From Flavobacterium poyangense (GTDB lineage: Bacteria; Bacteroidota; Bacteroidia; Flavobacteriales; Flavobacteriaceae), in assembly GCF_011751075.1 (NCBI RefSeq), contig NZ_JAALLN010000007.1, forward strand, positions 1-64,000: DNA of 64,000 nucleotides. Reading direction: 5' to 3'. The notes beneath the pieces are model-generated. The model did not search any database and was not told the origin of the DNA. It was given only the letters and a program-made list of their open reading frames with translations. This document shows, in pieces, positions 11,401 to 19,364 of the stretch; position 1 is the stretch's first letter; the number at the start of each line of letters is the position of its first letter. A program made the position numbers and the translations under genes.

Positions 11401-14400
11401 CAGGAGATGTCGGAAGATACCTACCGGACGGGAACATCGAATTTTTTGGCAGAAGCGATTTTCAGGTTAAGATCAATGGCAGGAGAATAGAACTGGGCGA
11501 GATAGAGAATAAAATATTACAAATCGCAGATATCAAAGAAGCAGTAGTAATTTTAAACAAAAACAAGGAACAAAACTATCTTGTTGCCTTTGTGGTACTA
11601 AACAATTCTGTTACAAATGAAGAAATAGAGGGGGAAACTGAAAAAATTAGGAGACGCCTTGCACAAAGCGTGCCTGATTATATGGTTCCTTCAAAGCTGT
11701 TTATCATGCAGAGTCTTCCGGTTACTTCTAACGGGAAAATTGATCGTAACCAGCTTTTAGCAAAGTGCGATTCAAAAAGTAATCCTGAAAAAGCAATAGT
11801 TCTGCCTACAAACAAGTATGAAGAAAAGATTCTTGAATTTTGGACAGAAATATTAGGGAGAGATCTGTTAGGAATAAATGACAATTTCTTTGAGAATGGC
11901 GGACATTCTATTTCAGCTATACAGATCATTACAAAGGTCAAGAAAGAGTTTCAGGTTGATATCCCGTTGAAGGACCTTTTTGAATACCCAATTCTGGAAG
12001 ATTTTGCAAAAAGAATTGACTTTCATAAAAAAGAAAAGCTAAATCTGGTATTGCCAAATCCTTCGAAAAAAAGCAGAAAGAGCAGGTATAAAATATCACC
12101 TGTTCAGTTTGCAGAATGGTATCTGCAAAAGTTTAATCCCAACAGTACGTTTTACAACATCGGATTCATACTTGAATTCAGTGGTGATCTGAATATTGAG
12201 GCCTTATACCAAACCATAGTACATCTTTATGGCAGACATGATATATTCAGAATAGCATTAATAGAAGATGAGGGTAAGCCGTATCAGCTTCTTAAGGACA
12301 GTATTGAACTTGATTTTGCTGACTTCCTGATCGATATCAGGCAAGAGTTAGAGCAGGAAAGTAAGGTGGAGGAAATAATAAAAAAATACAGCAATACTGT
12401 TTTCGATTTATCCAAACCACCAATCTGTACTACTAAACTTGTTAGGCTGGCTGATGACAAGTATATTTTTACGTTAGAGACGCACCATATTGTATGGGAT
12501 CAGATATCCACTTTCAATTTCCATAAAGAACTGACTCAGGGCTACAACAATTTGATTTCCAAAGGCGATTTTGGTCTTCCGGAATTAAAGATAAATTATG
12601 TAGACTACACCGAGTGGATTAACGCTTTGATAGATACGGGACAATTAGAGTCCCAAAGACAATATTGGTTAGAAAAATACAAAACAATACCGGAGCCACT
12701 GGAACTGCCTACAGATTTCCCAAGGCCACTGGTTCATTCCTTTAATGGAGATTTTATTTTCAAATCTGTTGCTTTAGATTTCAAACAGGAAATAACCGAT
12801 TTCTGTAATCAAAATGGTGTCACGTATCAGATCTTTTTAATTTCTGTATTAAACTTATTATTATACAGATTAACGAACCAGGAAGATTTTGTCGTGGGAA
12901 CTCCTATTTGGAACAGAGATGAGGAGAATCTGGAGGATATTATCGGACTGTTTGCATCGGGGATACCAATACGCTGCACAGTAGATGAAAACTGGTCTTT
13001 TAGTAAATTAATGGAGCATTCAAAGAAAAGTTCGTTGGATGCTTATGAGAACCATTTGTATCCTTTCAACAAGATTATCGAAGAATTAAATCCGACTACA
13101 GATTTTTCAAGACAAAAAATCATGTCCGTATTTTTTGGTGTGCAAAATGATGACACCGAATTGACCGAAAGGAATTTTGATGGTGTCACAATCAATGATA
13201 TCACGGGTCAGTATGATTTGAAAATAAACCATACCTCCGTTTTTGATTTCACCCTTCAGATTGACCACTCCAAGCACTATATGTGGTATTCCTTACGCTA
13301 TAATACGGATTTGTTTAAAGAATCAACAGCACAAAATTTCCTTGAGCGATACGAGCAGCTGATCCGCCAATGTATAGCAACTCCCGAGCAGAATATTGGA
13401 GACTACGACATATTGCTGGCCGAAGAGAAAACGATCATTAGCGATTTTACTGAGAATGCAGATGTTTTCACTATCGAAGATTATGGTATTCATAACCTGA
13501 TTGAAGAAACTGCGGTAAAATATCCTGAAAATGTCGCAATAATTGACAACGAGCAACAGCTTACTTACACGCAAATCAATACTCTTGCCAATAAAATTTC
13601 CCATTATCTGATCGAAAATGGCATTAAGAAAAAAGACAGAGTAGGAGTCTTGATGCAGAGATCTACAGAATTTGTAGCCACAGTGTTGGGAATACTTAAA
13701 GCAGGTGCGATTTATGTGCCGCTGGGTAAAGATTATCCTGTACAGCGTATCGAAGAAATTATTAATCAGGCAGAAATAGGAACAATAGTTGCGACTACAG
13801 CATGTTTGTCTCAGGCATTTATGGACTCTTCTTTCTCGAAAATGTTCATCGACCTGAATACAACAGATATTTCGGGGTATCCTGAATATGCTCCAAAAGT
13901 ACAGGTAGAAAATCAAGATTTGGCTTATACTATATTTACCTCAGGATCAACAGGGAAACCAAAAGGTATTAATATCAAGCATGTAGGGATTATCAATATT
14001 ATAAAATCTACCACAGAGGCTTTTAGTTTCAAGGATAATGAAGCTGTTTTATTTCATACACCCGTAGTCTTCGACGCATCAATTATGGACTTTTTATGGC
14101 CATTGGCCGTAGGTGCAAAAATTGTCGTGATGAAAGATGATGATGAAAAAAGCATAAAAGCCTATGAAACCTATATCGAGAAGTACCGGATTACGCATGT
14201 GCAGTCGGTGCCTTTGTTACTGGAATCAATTGTTGATGGTCTTGAAAGAAACGAAATCTCAAATCTTCAAAGCCTCAAAAGAATAGCTGTAGGTGGCGCT
14301 TTATTGCAGACATCATTAAGAAACCGATTTTTTAATGTGCTGGAGTGTAAATTGTTCAACTGTTATGGACCAACGGAAACCACTGTAGATTCTACCCGAT

Positions 14401-16457
14401 TTGACTGTTCTATAAGCACTATTGGTACAGATCAGTTTGTTCCAGTAGGCAAGCCGGTAGCCAATACCAAGATATATGTTCTGGACAAGAAGATGAAAAT
14501 GTGCCCTCTTGGTGTCCCGGGAGAGTTGTATATCTCATCAATAGGTGGAGCTGCAGATTACCTGAACAATCCCGAGCAAACAGAAAATGCTTTTGTTTAT
14601 AATCCTTTTCAGGACGGATTAAGCACCAGGCTTTACAAAACAGGAGATAAGGGTGTTTATGATGAAGCAGGTAATTTAATTGTATATGGACGACTGGACA
14701 ATCAGATAAAACTGAATGGCAACAGGATTGAGATTGATGAAATAGAATCTGTACTGTTAAATCATAATGCTATTTTCAATACTGCAGTAATTGTAAACAA
14801 GCAAGCATCCTACGAACAGTTAATCGCTTTTATTGAACCCGAAAAAGCAATCAACAGCTTTGTCGCTAGTAATGGCAGCATGTACACATGGATTACACTG
14901 CATCAAAACGAAATGATAAGAGAAGATTTTCTTAACCTTTCAAAAACAGCAGCTATTGAGCCATTGCTTCTTCATTCTTCTAAGGATTTTGATCAGATAC
15001 TTTACGATTATCCCGATCTGCAAATAATGATTAGTGACGAAAGCGGTAAAACAATTTGTTGTGTAACGGCTATTCCTGTTTTCCTGTCAGACGCAACTGC
15101 TGCTTCCGATGATAGGAGCATTTTACTGCGTAGGGTAGAAGAGACACAATACAATGCCGTAGCCATTCTGAATATTTCGACTCCTTCGTCATTCAACACA
15201 TTAGAACAGGATGATATTTTAAAGGCTTATGTAACGGTATGTAATCATTTTGGATATTCTAAGCTAGTCAGTCTCAAATCGGCTACTGAAAGTGAAGGTG
15301 CTTTTATTCAAACGGATTATTCTTATTTGCTTAATGAACAATCGACGGGCAATTATCTGAATGATCATGCAATCAGAAAGCATTTGTCTGTGTATTTACC
15401 GCAATACATGGTTCCCCGAAAAATTATTGTAGCGAATAAAATACCGCTGAATGATAATGGAAAAGTAGACAAAAATAAATTGAATAAGTTAAAGCTCAAT
15501 AGTGACTTCCTATTGCCCGAAACCAAATTGACGGCAACAGAGCAAATTATAAAAAGCTTTTTTACGGAAATTTTAGAGAAAGAAATCCAAATTCATTCAA
15601 GTTTTTTTGAATACGGAGGACATTCTATAAATATGATTCAACTGATTTCTAAAATCGAAAGAGAGTTCGGTATAAAATTCCCGATAGTTGAAGTATTTAA
15701 TCGCCAATCCATTTATAGCATAGCTGCCTATGTAGACAAAAATGCAAAGAATAAAGAGGCTGGTATCTATCTACACAAACTCAGCAGTGGAAGAACAAAG
15801 AATATAGTGTGCATACCATCTATCAGCACCACGGCATTAGATTTCTTAGAGTTGTCAAAACACCTTGATACTTATAACGTATATGCGCTTGATTTTTCTT
15901 TTTTAGATTCCTATAAAGAAATGCATAACAGTTTGAATGACATTGTAGACAGTGCTATATCAATGATAATGAACAGCGGAATTGAAGGTGAACTTGACCT
16001 GCTTGGTTATTCGGCCGGAGGTTTGTTTGCTTATGAACTGCTAAAAAAACTCGAAGATTATAAAGTAGTCAACAAGTTTATAGTATTAGATATTGTGCCA
16101 CCACCTCAGACGGTTAAAATAAATAAAAAAGCAGTTGCTTATGAAGATGCTGACGTTGATGCATTCTTAGCACTTAATCAGCTCAATAAATTTAATCCCG
16201 ATGAAAGAAAAACAATCGTAGAACGAATATGGAAATATGCGGAAATCACTTCGTTTATATCCGGAAACAAGATGATTAATATCCCGACCTATGTTTTTCT
16301 TAGTGAAAATTCCAACATCGAGAAACACAGTATTTGGCAAGCATTAATCAAAAGTAAAATAAATGTGATCAGGCTTGAAGGCGATCATTATGAAATACTC
16401 CAAAAAGAGAATGTACAAAACAATGTCCAAATTATAAAAAATCAAATAGAGAAATAA
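5433..16457 (+). CDS. Three-module NRPS: (C)-A-T-C-A[MT]-T-C-A[GNAT-like]-T-TE
   Basis: 3674 residues. Approximate order: 1-250 C-terminal lobe of a C domain without HHxxxDG; A1 270-765; T1 Ser821; C1 875-1320 (His1010/His1011); A2 1340-2105, split by a methyltransferase at about 1475-1735 (GWLNSYTGKPFSREEM, SAM motif VLEIGCSSG from 1533); T2 Ser2159; C2 2219-2660 (His2351/His2352); A3 2687-3345, with about 150 extra residues at 3140-3295; T3 Ser3398; thioesterase 3440-3674 (GYSAGG, Ser3527; His3652). Hand-read pocket residues: A1 D-P-C-D-V-T-T-V-D, A2 D-I-W-E-L-T-A-D-D, A3 D-A-M-Q-I-V-C-V-D. The acidic residues in A1 and A2 suit cationic substrates. No epimerase domain was seen. The start ATG overlaps the aminomutase stop by one base. 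Expected role: assembly, N-methylation and release of a peptide of at least four residues together with the upstream NRPS. Confidence 0.96.
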   Translation: MDNTNTTLDTVLTLTSAKFLKQEKYWSDRIAQITEKTQLLFSNNATVSDNFEKEEYVFRVDQQISEKIFSLAKGNDLSVYVLLDAVLKIMLYNYLDQDTITTISSVLNENADEETLNDSVYISEKIDSSNSFKEFVMQLSETVEMSYENQDYPRNVLSEKSRGNGNDLSNVWHVYEPIHDAVQSSSDDIVFTFEKNGNVLEGKIEVNPAAVSNIYLEQMGKHFLNVARLAISNPDIIIQDISIFSDNEIKYYEDGLNPPASLTTLAANTIHSVFEMQAASNPDNLFSIDSQSQFTYGEVNERSNRLAHYLQEKNDTKNVVIGVYLERSNDLIISILAILKAGGTFLMIDTTLPPERIDLMLAEVEVPILISKAPYSHVVVNENRIIVDLDNLQLDHYPVTNCKSTAGPNDPAYLIFTSGSTGNPKAVLILHESFVSRMSWLTRQYDLTASDVTLQKTPLSFDPSICEMFRGVASGAKIYFLPNGEEKNPEAILDAVSTYKVTTIDFVPSMLSVFLDYINTFENHVEKLATLRWVFTGAESLSPRVVNTFNDILFAANGTRLINTWGATEVTVDVTYYDCSAFSSKLKKVPVGKPIENTRLYLLNKHKKFTPMGMVGELYVAGIYVSNGYYNANELNAEKFVTIENFNTTRFYKTGDFARWQPDGNLDFIGRKDNQLKIRGIRIESADIEYQILKLNEVSQAFVTVIQDPKTENDYLVCYIVPKNNSKPIRAVTIKEELKTKLPEYYMPDYFFFLDSFPLTTNEKIDTAKLPKFVNAEDSLTSEYVAPDSDLERRISLIWQELLNLEKVGVNDVFFDIGGHSLNAVSLISLLHKKLSIKIEIKDIFKHFTIRSLASFIQENKLDSAYSEIPKISEKKYYKTTSSQKRLWSLSKFDEASVAYNVPVVAELKGKLDIDHLKKACAALMERHEILRTAFVLLDDEIVQDVLPFSAEFSELEYLDYSKANNPDVLINSYIEDFIQHKFDLEKGPLIQLSLLKKAEDSYLLLICMHHIISDSWSLKIIMKDILSYYNSFSAQIPSNLVPLEIQNKDYAEWENSTLDAQEKVYWSRKLEGDLLKIDLPSFSERPRTQTYNGTYVVYNLPSNSIKNLHALCKDHNATLFMTAMSVFNYIFYKYTGNTDIVLGTVIANRDKLSLQDQIGFYINTLVVRTQFNPSGTFSDLIEVTKNNIIEAFEYKNYPFDELINDINIKRDLGRSPVFDILIETQNYANTISSDKDLSAESVEVNVIKADNKTAICDLNIMLVEQANGEIIFNARYNTDVYDSEHIERLFKHFNYLLDQIGIDSNKNLSDYDLLIDEDRKRISEFNKTDKFVPHKTIPNYIKDHSQTNPDRCAILYNGLQTSYGELQDVSNQIADFLSLNTDNKLIGVLMKRSPEIVKTITGIWKAGMTYLPFDTTYPYQRIKKLINDAGLEMLVIDKNYVKEAMLLQWDCPGLKSIFCVNSENIFLEAESKNASMSQDLWEYVAERSTDDITAGGWLNSYTGKPFSREEMNEYRENARFKINREINKKSKVLEIGCSSGITMFAIAPLVKEYHGVDLSASVLKNNEATIKELEIDNIYQYNLFAHEIDQIDEGDFDLIIINSVIQNFHGYNYLLDVLEKCFALLGNKGKIFVGDIMDNDKKESLLSSLHDYKEANSNEKVKLEWDEEFFVERGFFDDLKFKYNFIKKVSHTDKIGSIENELYSFRYDTLISLDKSKIHTTEGVQKRYQYDKRSLKKSNVTYSDLSKLDDAAYIIYTSGSTGEPKGAILHHLGMMNHIYAKIDDLEITSASIVAQNASQGFDISIWQFFAALVQGGSIVIYDDDTITNPEYLLYDLTSDKVSILEVVPSYLSLLYNSAKNNDFKELQYLKYLLVTGETVHHALISNWFEAFPNIPIVNAYGPTETSDDITHYIMKDCPQGPNILIGKTLQNFRIYIIDDSFKQVPIGVRGEIVVSGIGVGYGYLNNPQKTSQVFLDDPFQSLKVPMYRTGDVGRYLPDGNIEFFGRSDFQVKINGRRIELGEIENKILQIADIKEAVVILNKNKEQNYLVAFVVLNNSVTNEEIEGETEKIRRRLAQSVPDYMVPSKLFIMQSLPVTSNGKIDRNQLLAKCDSKSNPEKAIVLPTNKYEEKILEFWTEILGRDLLGINDNFFENGGHSISAIQIITKVKKEFQVDIPLKDLFEYPILEDFAKRIDFHKKEKLNLVLPNPSKKSRKSRYKISPVQFAEWYLQKFNPNSTFYNIGFILEFSGDLNIEALYQTIVHLYGRHDIFRIALIEDEGKPYQLLKDSIELDFADFLIDIRQELEQESKVEEIIKKYSNTVFDLSKPPICTTKLVRLADDKYIFTLETHHIVWDQISTFNFHKELTQGYNNLISKGDFGLPELKINYVDYTEWINALIDTGQLESQRQYWLEKYKTIPEPLELPTDFPRPLVHSFNGDFIFKSVALDFKQEITDFCNQNGVTYQIFLISVLNLLLYRLTNQEDFVVGTPIWNRDEENLEDIIGLFASGIPIRCTVDENWSFSKLMEHSKKSSLDAYENHLYPFNKIIEELNPTTDFSRQKIMSVFFGVQNDDTELTERNFDGVTINDITGQYDLKINHTSVFDFTLQIDHSKHYMWYSLRYNTDLFKESTAQNFLERYEQLIRQCIATPEQNIGDYDILLAEEKTIISDFTENADVFTIEDYGIHNLIEETAVKYPENVAIIDNEQQLTYTQINTLANKISHYLIENGIKKKDRVGVLMQRSTEFVATVLGILKAGAIYVPLGKDYPVQRIEEIINQAEIGTIVATTACLSQAFMDSSFSKMFIDLNTTDISGYPEYAPKVQVENQDLAYTIFTSGSTGKPKGINIKHVGIINIIKSTTEAFSFKDNEAVLFHTPVVFDASIMDFLWPLAVGAKIVVMKDDDEKSIKAYETYIEKYRITHVQSVPLLLESIVDGLERNEISNLQSLKRIAVGGALLQTSLRNRFFNVLECKLFNCYGPTETTVDSTRFDCSISTIGTDQFVPVGKPVANTKIYVLDKKMKMCPLGVPGELYISSIGGAADYLNNPEQTENAFVYNPFQDGLSTRLYKTGDKGVYDEAGNLIVYGRLDNQIKLNGNRIEIDEIESVLLNHNAIFNTAVIVNKQASYEQLIAFIEPEKAINSFVASNGSMYTWITLHQNEMIREDFLNLSKTAAIEPLLLHSSKDFDQILYDYPDLQIMISDESGKTICCVTAIPVFLSDATAASDDRSILLRRVEETQYNAVAILNISTPSSFNTLEQDDILKAYVTVCNHFGYSKLVSLKSATESEGAFIQTDYSYLLNEQSTGNYLNDHAIRKHLSVYLPQYMVPRKIIVANKIPLNDNGKVDKNKLNKLKLNSDFLLPETKLTATEQIIKSFFTEILEKEIQIHSSFFEYGGHSINMIQLISKIEREFGIKFPIVEVFNRQSIYSIAAYVDKNAKNKEAGIYLHKLSSGRTKNIVCIPSISTTALDFLELSKHLDTYNVYALDFSFLDSYKEMHNSLNDIVDSAISMIMNSGIEGELDLLGYSAGGLFAYELLKKLEDYKVVNKFIVLDIVPPPQTVKINKKAVAYEDADVDAFLALNQLNKFNPDERKTIVERIWKYAEITSFISGNKMINIPTYVFLSENSNIEKHSIWQALIKSKINVIRLEGDHYEILQKENVQNNVQIIKNQIEK

Positions 16458-16471
16458 AAAGATACAAAATT

Positions 16472-18187
16472 ATGAGAAATATTATTTTAGGAATAAATTG
16501 TGTATATCACGAATCTTCTGTATGTTTAATAATTGATAATAAGGTAGTTGCTGCTATTGAAGAAGAGAGGCTCTCGAGAGTTAAACATGCAAAAGAATCA
16601 AAAATTGACAACCCGGATGAACTGCCGATTCTGGCTTTAAACAAATGTCTCGAGATGGGAGGGATACGTTTGGAAGATGTTTCTTTAATTGGATTTTCAT
16701 TTCTACCGGAAAGAAGATTAGAAAATATACCTTCAAAAGATCGTTTCTTACCGAACAATTGGGGTTGTGAGGATGGCGAAAAGTTATTTTATGATAAAGT
16801 AATAAAAATTCCTCAAAAACTCCAGGAAATGGGTTTTAAGGGAGAGTTTAGTTTTATAGAGCACGCTATTGCCCATTGTGCATCAGCATATTATCCGTCA
16901 ACGTTTAATGATGCTGCCATACTTTCTATTGACGGAATCGGTGAATTTGAATCGACCACCCTTGCCTATGGGAATGGTAAAAAAATTGATGTGGTACAAC
17001 AACTTGCCTATCCTAATTCAATTGGTTTTTTATGGGAGAAAATTTCTAAATTTTTAGGCTTTTCAGAATACGATGCCTGTAAAGTAATGAGTGTAGCGTC
17101 TTTCGGAAATCCTTCAAGATTCGAAGAAGAATTCAAGAAGATAATTTCCATAAATGAAGAAACTATTTTCGAACTGGATAATGAGGTCCTGTGCTTCAGG
17201 GTCGAAGATTATTCTAAGTTAGAAACGTTATTCAAAATTAAAAAAAGAGAGACACTGGATGAATTAGAAGAGGTACACAAGGATATTGCCGCTTCTCTGC
17301 AAAAGTGGACAACAGATATTATTGTAAAAATCTTTGACAGACTTTATGAAGAAACAAAATCTGAAAATCTTTGTATTGCAGGTGGCGTAGCTTTAAACTG
17401 TGTTGCCAACACTATAGCTTTTGAAAACAGTAAATTTAAAAATATTTTTATTCAGCCGGCGGCAAATGATGCGGGAACTGCATTGGGAGCGGCTTTAAAA
17501 CTGAATATTGAATCAGAAGGTAATTTAGAAGGATTGGTTTTGGATAATACTTTTTTGGGACCTTCATTTACAGCTGATGAAATACATAATGAAATGATCA
17601 AGAGAAATCTGGTGTATTCTCATGTAGAAGATATAGAAGTGAAAGCGGCAGAACTCATTGACGCGGGTAATATTATAGGATGGTTTCAGGGAGCAATGGA
17701 ATTTGGACCCCGGGCGCTTGGAAACAGAAGCCTTTTGGCAGATCCGAGAAATTTCAATATGATTAAAAAACTCAATTCAATAGTAAAACACAGGGAAGAT
17801 CACAGACCATTTTGCCCGAGTGTTTTATCGGAAGAAACAGAAAACTGGTTTGAGATTAAAAAGCACACACCCGTAGCCGAGTATATGCTTATGGCTTATC
17901 CGGCTTTAACCAATAAAAAAGAACTTATTCCGGCAGTAGTACACGTTGACGGAACTTCGAGAATACAGGCCGTGAATCAGAAAACCAATCCAAAATACCA
18001 TGAATTGATATCAGAATTCTATAAATTAACCGGAATCCCAATGGTTCTAAACACTTCTTTTAATGACAGAGAACCAATTGTTTGTACTCCTGAGGATGCT
18101 ATTAAGACATTTTTGAAATCCAATATTGATTATTTGGTGATGGGAAATTATATTCTAAACAAAAAGGATAATTTAGAAAAAGTGTAA
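16472..18187 (+). CDS. NodU/CmcH-type carbamoyltransferase
   Basis: 571 residues, full length for the NodU/CmcH/TobZ family, which makes carbamoyl-adenylate from carbamoyl phosphate and ATP and moves the carbamoyl group to an acceptor. The N-terminal Kae1-like half begins ILGINCVYHESSVCLI. The metal-binding HxxxH is His131/His135 in EHAIAHCAS. The C-terminal half has GPRALGNRSLLADPR and the HREDHRPFCPSVL stretch typical of the family. Characterised members mostly O-carbamoylate sugars, nodulation factors, cephems or saxitoxin. Here no obvious hydroxylated acceptor is encoded, while guanidino and amino groups should be abundant, so N-carbamoylation (ureido or carbamoylguanidine formation) is my inference. 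It starts 14 bases after the NRPS stop, so it is probably co-transcribed. No signal peptide. Confidence 0.93.
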   Translation: MRNIILGINCVYHESSVCLIIDNKVVAAIEEERLSRVKHAKESKIDNPDELPILALNKCLEMGGIRLEDVSLIGFSFLPERRLENIPSKDRFLPNNWGCEDGEKLFYDKVIKIPQKLQEMGFKGEFSFIEHAIAHCASAYYPSTFNDAAILSIDGIGEFESTTLAYGNGKKIDVVQQLAYPNSIGFLWEKISKFLGFSEYDACKVMSVASFGNPSRFEEEFKKIISINEETIFELDNEVLCFRVEDYSKLETLFKIKKRETLDELEEVHKDIAASLQKWTTDIIVKIFDRLYEETKSENLCIAGGVALNCVANTIAFENSKFKNIFIQPAANDAGTALGAALKLNIESEGNLEGLVLDNTFLGPSFTADEIHNEMIKRNLVYSHVEDIEVKAAELIDAGNIIGWFQGAMEFGPRALGNRSLLADPRNFNMIKKLNSIVKHREDHRPFCPSVLSEETENWFEIKKHTPVAEYMLMAYPALTNKKELIPAVVHVDGTSRIQAVNQKTNPKYHELISEFYKLTGIPMVLNTSFNDREPIVCTPEDAIKTFLKSNIDYLVMGNYILNKKDNLEKV

Positions 18188-18569
18188 GCTTTTTATTTTG
18201 AGAATGAAAAATTTTGAAGAGATTCATTGACTCCGGAATTCATCTTCACAGCGATAGCAGAGCTCTGAACGAGAAAGAGCACCATTTAAGATAATGGTGA
18301 GAAACTGATGTCCTTTGATGGAAGAAATGGCAAGTGTCAGAGAATTTTATAAAAATAGGTTACCGAAATGAAGTTGGCTGATAGCCGGCTGAAATGCGGA
18401 ATGAGTGTTTATTATCTATACAGTAAGGATTGACCATTGTGATATAAACCCGCCTATAATTTATTATTTTTAAGATAAAGATAATTTTATTTATTGGTCC
18501 CAAAGAAGTTTGTTTGGGACCAATAAATCGTATCAAGCAGATTACAGAACTGAAAAATTTATACACGAT
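18188..18569 (+). other. Intergenic gap inside the biosynthetic cluster
   Basis: This 382-base gap separates the carbamoyltransferase from the methyltransferase. No coding sequence could be supported in it. Its only clear structure is the perfect hairpin at 18489-18528. It may be where transcription of the cluster is split or attenuated. Confidence 0.6.
18489..18528. promoter_or_regulatory. Perfect 16-bp stem hairpin
   Basis: Bases 18489-18504 are exactly complementary to 18513-18528, with an 8-base loop. The stem contains GGTCCC/GGGACC. No T-run follows on the + strand, so it is not a textbook rho-independent terminator. It lies 41 bases upstream of the methyltransferase ATG and could be a weak terminator, an attenuator, an mRNA-stabilising end or a protein-binding palindrome. 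Confidence 0.6.
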
Positions 18570-19361
18570 ATGGATTATAAAAAATATACAGAAGCAAACA
18601 GGATTGCATGGGATGAGGTGAACCCAATACATCAGGATTTTAAAAAGGACTATAAAAGTAAATTCGCTTTAGATCATTTTAGCACTTTGGATGAGAACCT
18701 TACGGAAGTATTAAACAAAATAACATTCCAAAACAAATCGATACTTCAAGTGTGCTGTAATGACGGTGAAGAACTGATCTCATTAAAGAAAAGGAATGCC
18801 GGCAAATGTGTCGGTATCGATATCTCTGCCGAAGCGATCAATTCGGCACGTCTACTAAACGACCAACTGGGACTTGACTGTATATTTCATGTCAGTGATG
18901 TTTATGAAATGGACGAAGTTGTAAAAAACGAAGAATTTGATATCGTTTTAGTGACCGTAGGTGCCCTGGCATGGTTGCCGAGTCTTAACCCGATAATTGA
19001 AAAAATCTCAAAAACATTAGTTCCCGAAGGCTTTTTGGTTATTCAGGAGCAACATCCTTTTAGTTGGCTCATAGAGGAGGATCTGAAACTTTCGGAAAAC
19101 GAAAATTATTTTAGAAAAGAACCATTGAAAGAGGAAGGCGGTCTGGATTATTTAGGAAAAACTGAATATGAAGGAAGCGCAAACTATAGTTTTAATTACA
19201 CGTTCTCTGACCTATTCAATGCCATTGCAGATAATGGACTGTGCCTGTATAAATTATTTGAATATGCTAATGATATATCAAATACAAAAGAAGATCTGGA
19301 GCAAAAAGAACTTTCCTATCCGTTGTCCTATATATGCATTGCAAAAAAACACAAATCCTAA
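18570..19361 (+). CDS. Class I SAM-dependent methyltransferase
   Basis: 263 residues starting at ATG 18570 (MDYKKYTEANRIAWDEV). A longer reading from TTG 18510 would begin inside a perfect hairpin, so I reject it. Motif I is SILQVCCNDGEEL, followed by CVGIDIS and later FDIVLVTVGAL, the Rossmann pattern of class I methyltransferases. The C-terminal half (HPFSWLIEEDL onward) is seen in many small-molecule methyltransferases. It sits three bases before the SbnA-like gene. It probably tailors the peptide or one building block. Since the NRPS already carries its own methyltransferase domain, this enzyme would add a second methyl group elsewhere, but the target cannot be read from sequence. Confidence 0.88.
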   Translation: MDYKKYTEANRIAWDEVNPIHQDFKKDYKSKFALDHFSTLDENLTEVLNKITFQNKSILQVCCNDGEELISLKKRNAGKCVGIDISAEAINSARLLNDQLGLDCIFHVSDVYEMDEVVKNEEFDIVLVTVGALAWLPSLNPIIEKISKTLVPEGFLVIQEQHPFSWLIEEDLKLSENENYFRKEPLKEEGGLDYLGKTEYEGSANYSFNYTFSDLFNAIADNGLCLYKLFEYANDISNTKEDLEQKELSYPLSYICIAKKHKS

Positions 19362-19364
19362 TCA

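Noticed and set aside
13323..13916. A 197-codon minus-strand frame inside the large NRPS
   Set aside because: Fully antisense to a conserved A domain; composition typical of a shadow frame.
18510..18569. A TTG start that would extend the methyltransferase by 20 residues
   Set aside because: It lies inside a perfect hairpin; the ATG at 18570 gives a natural start for the domain.
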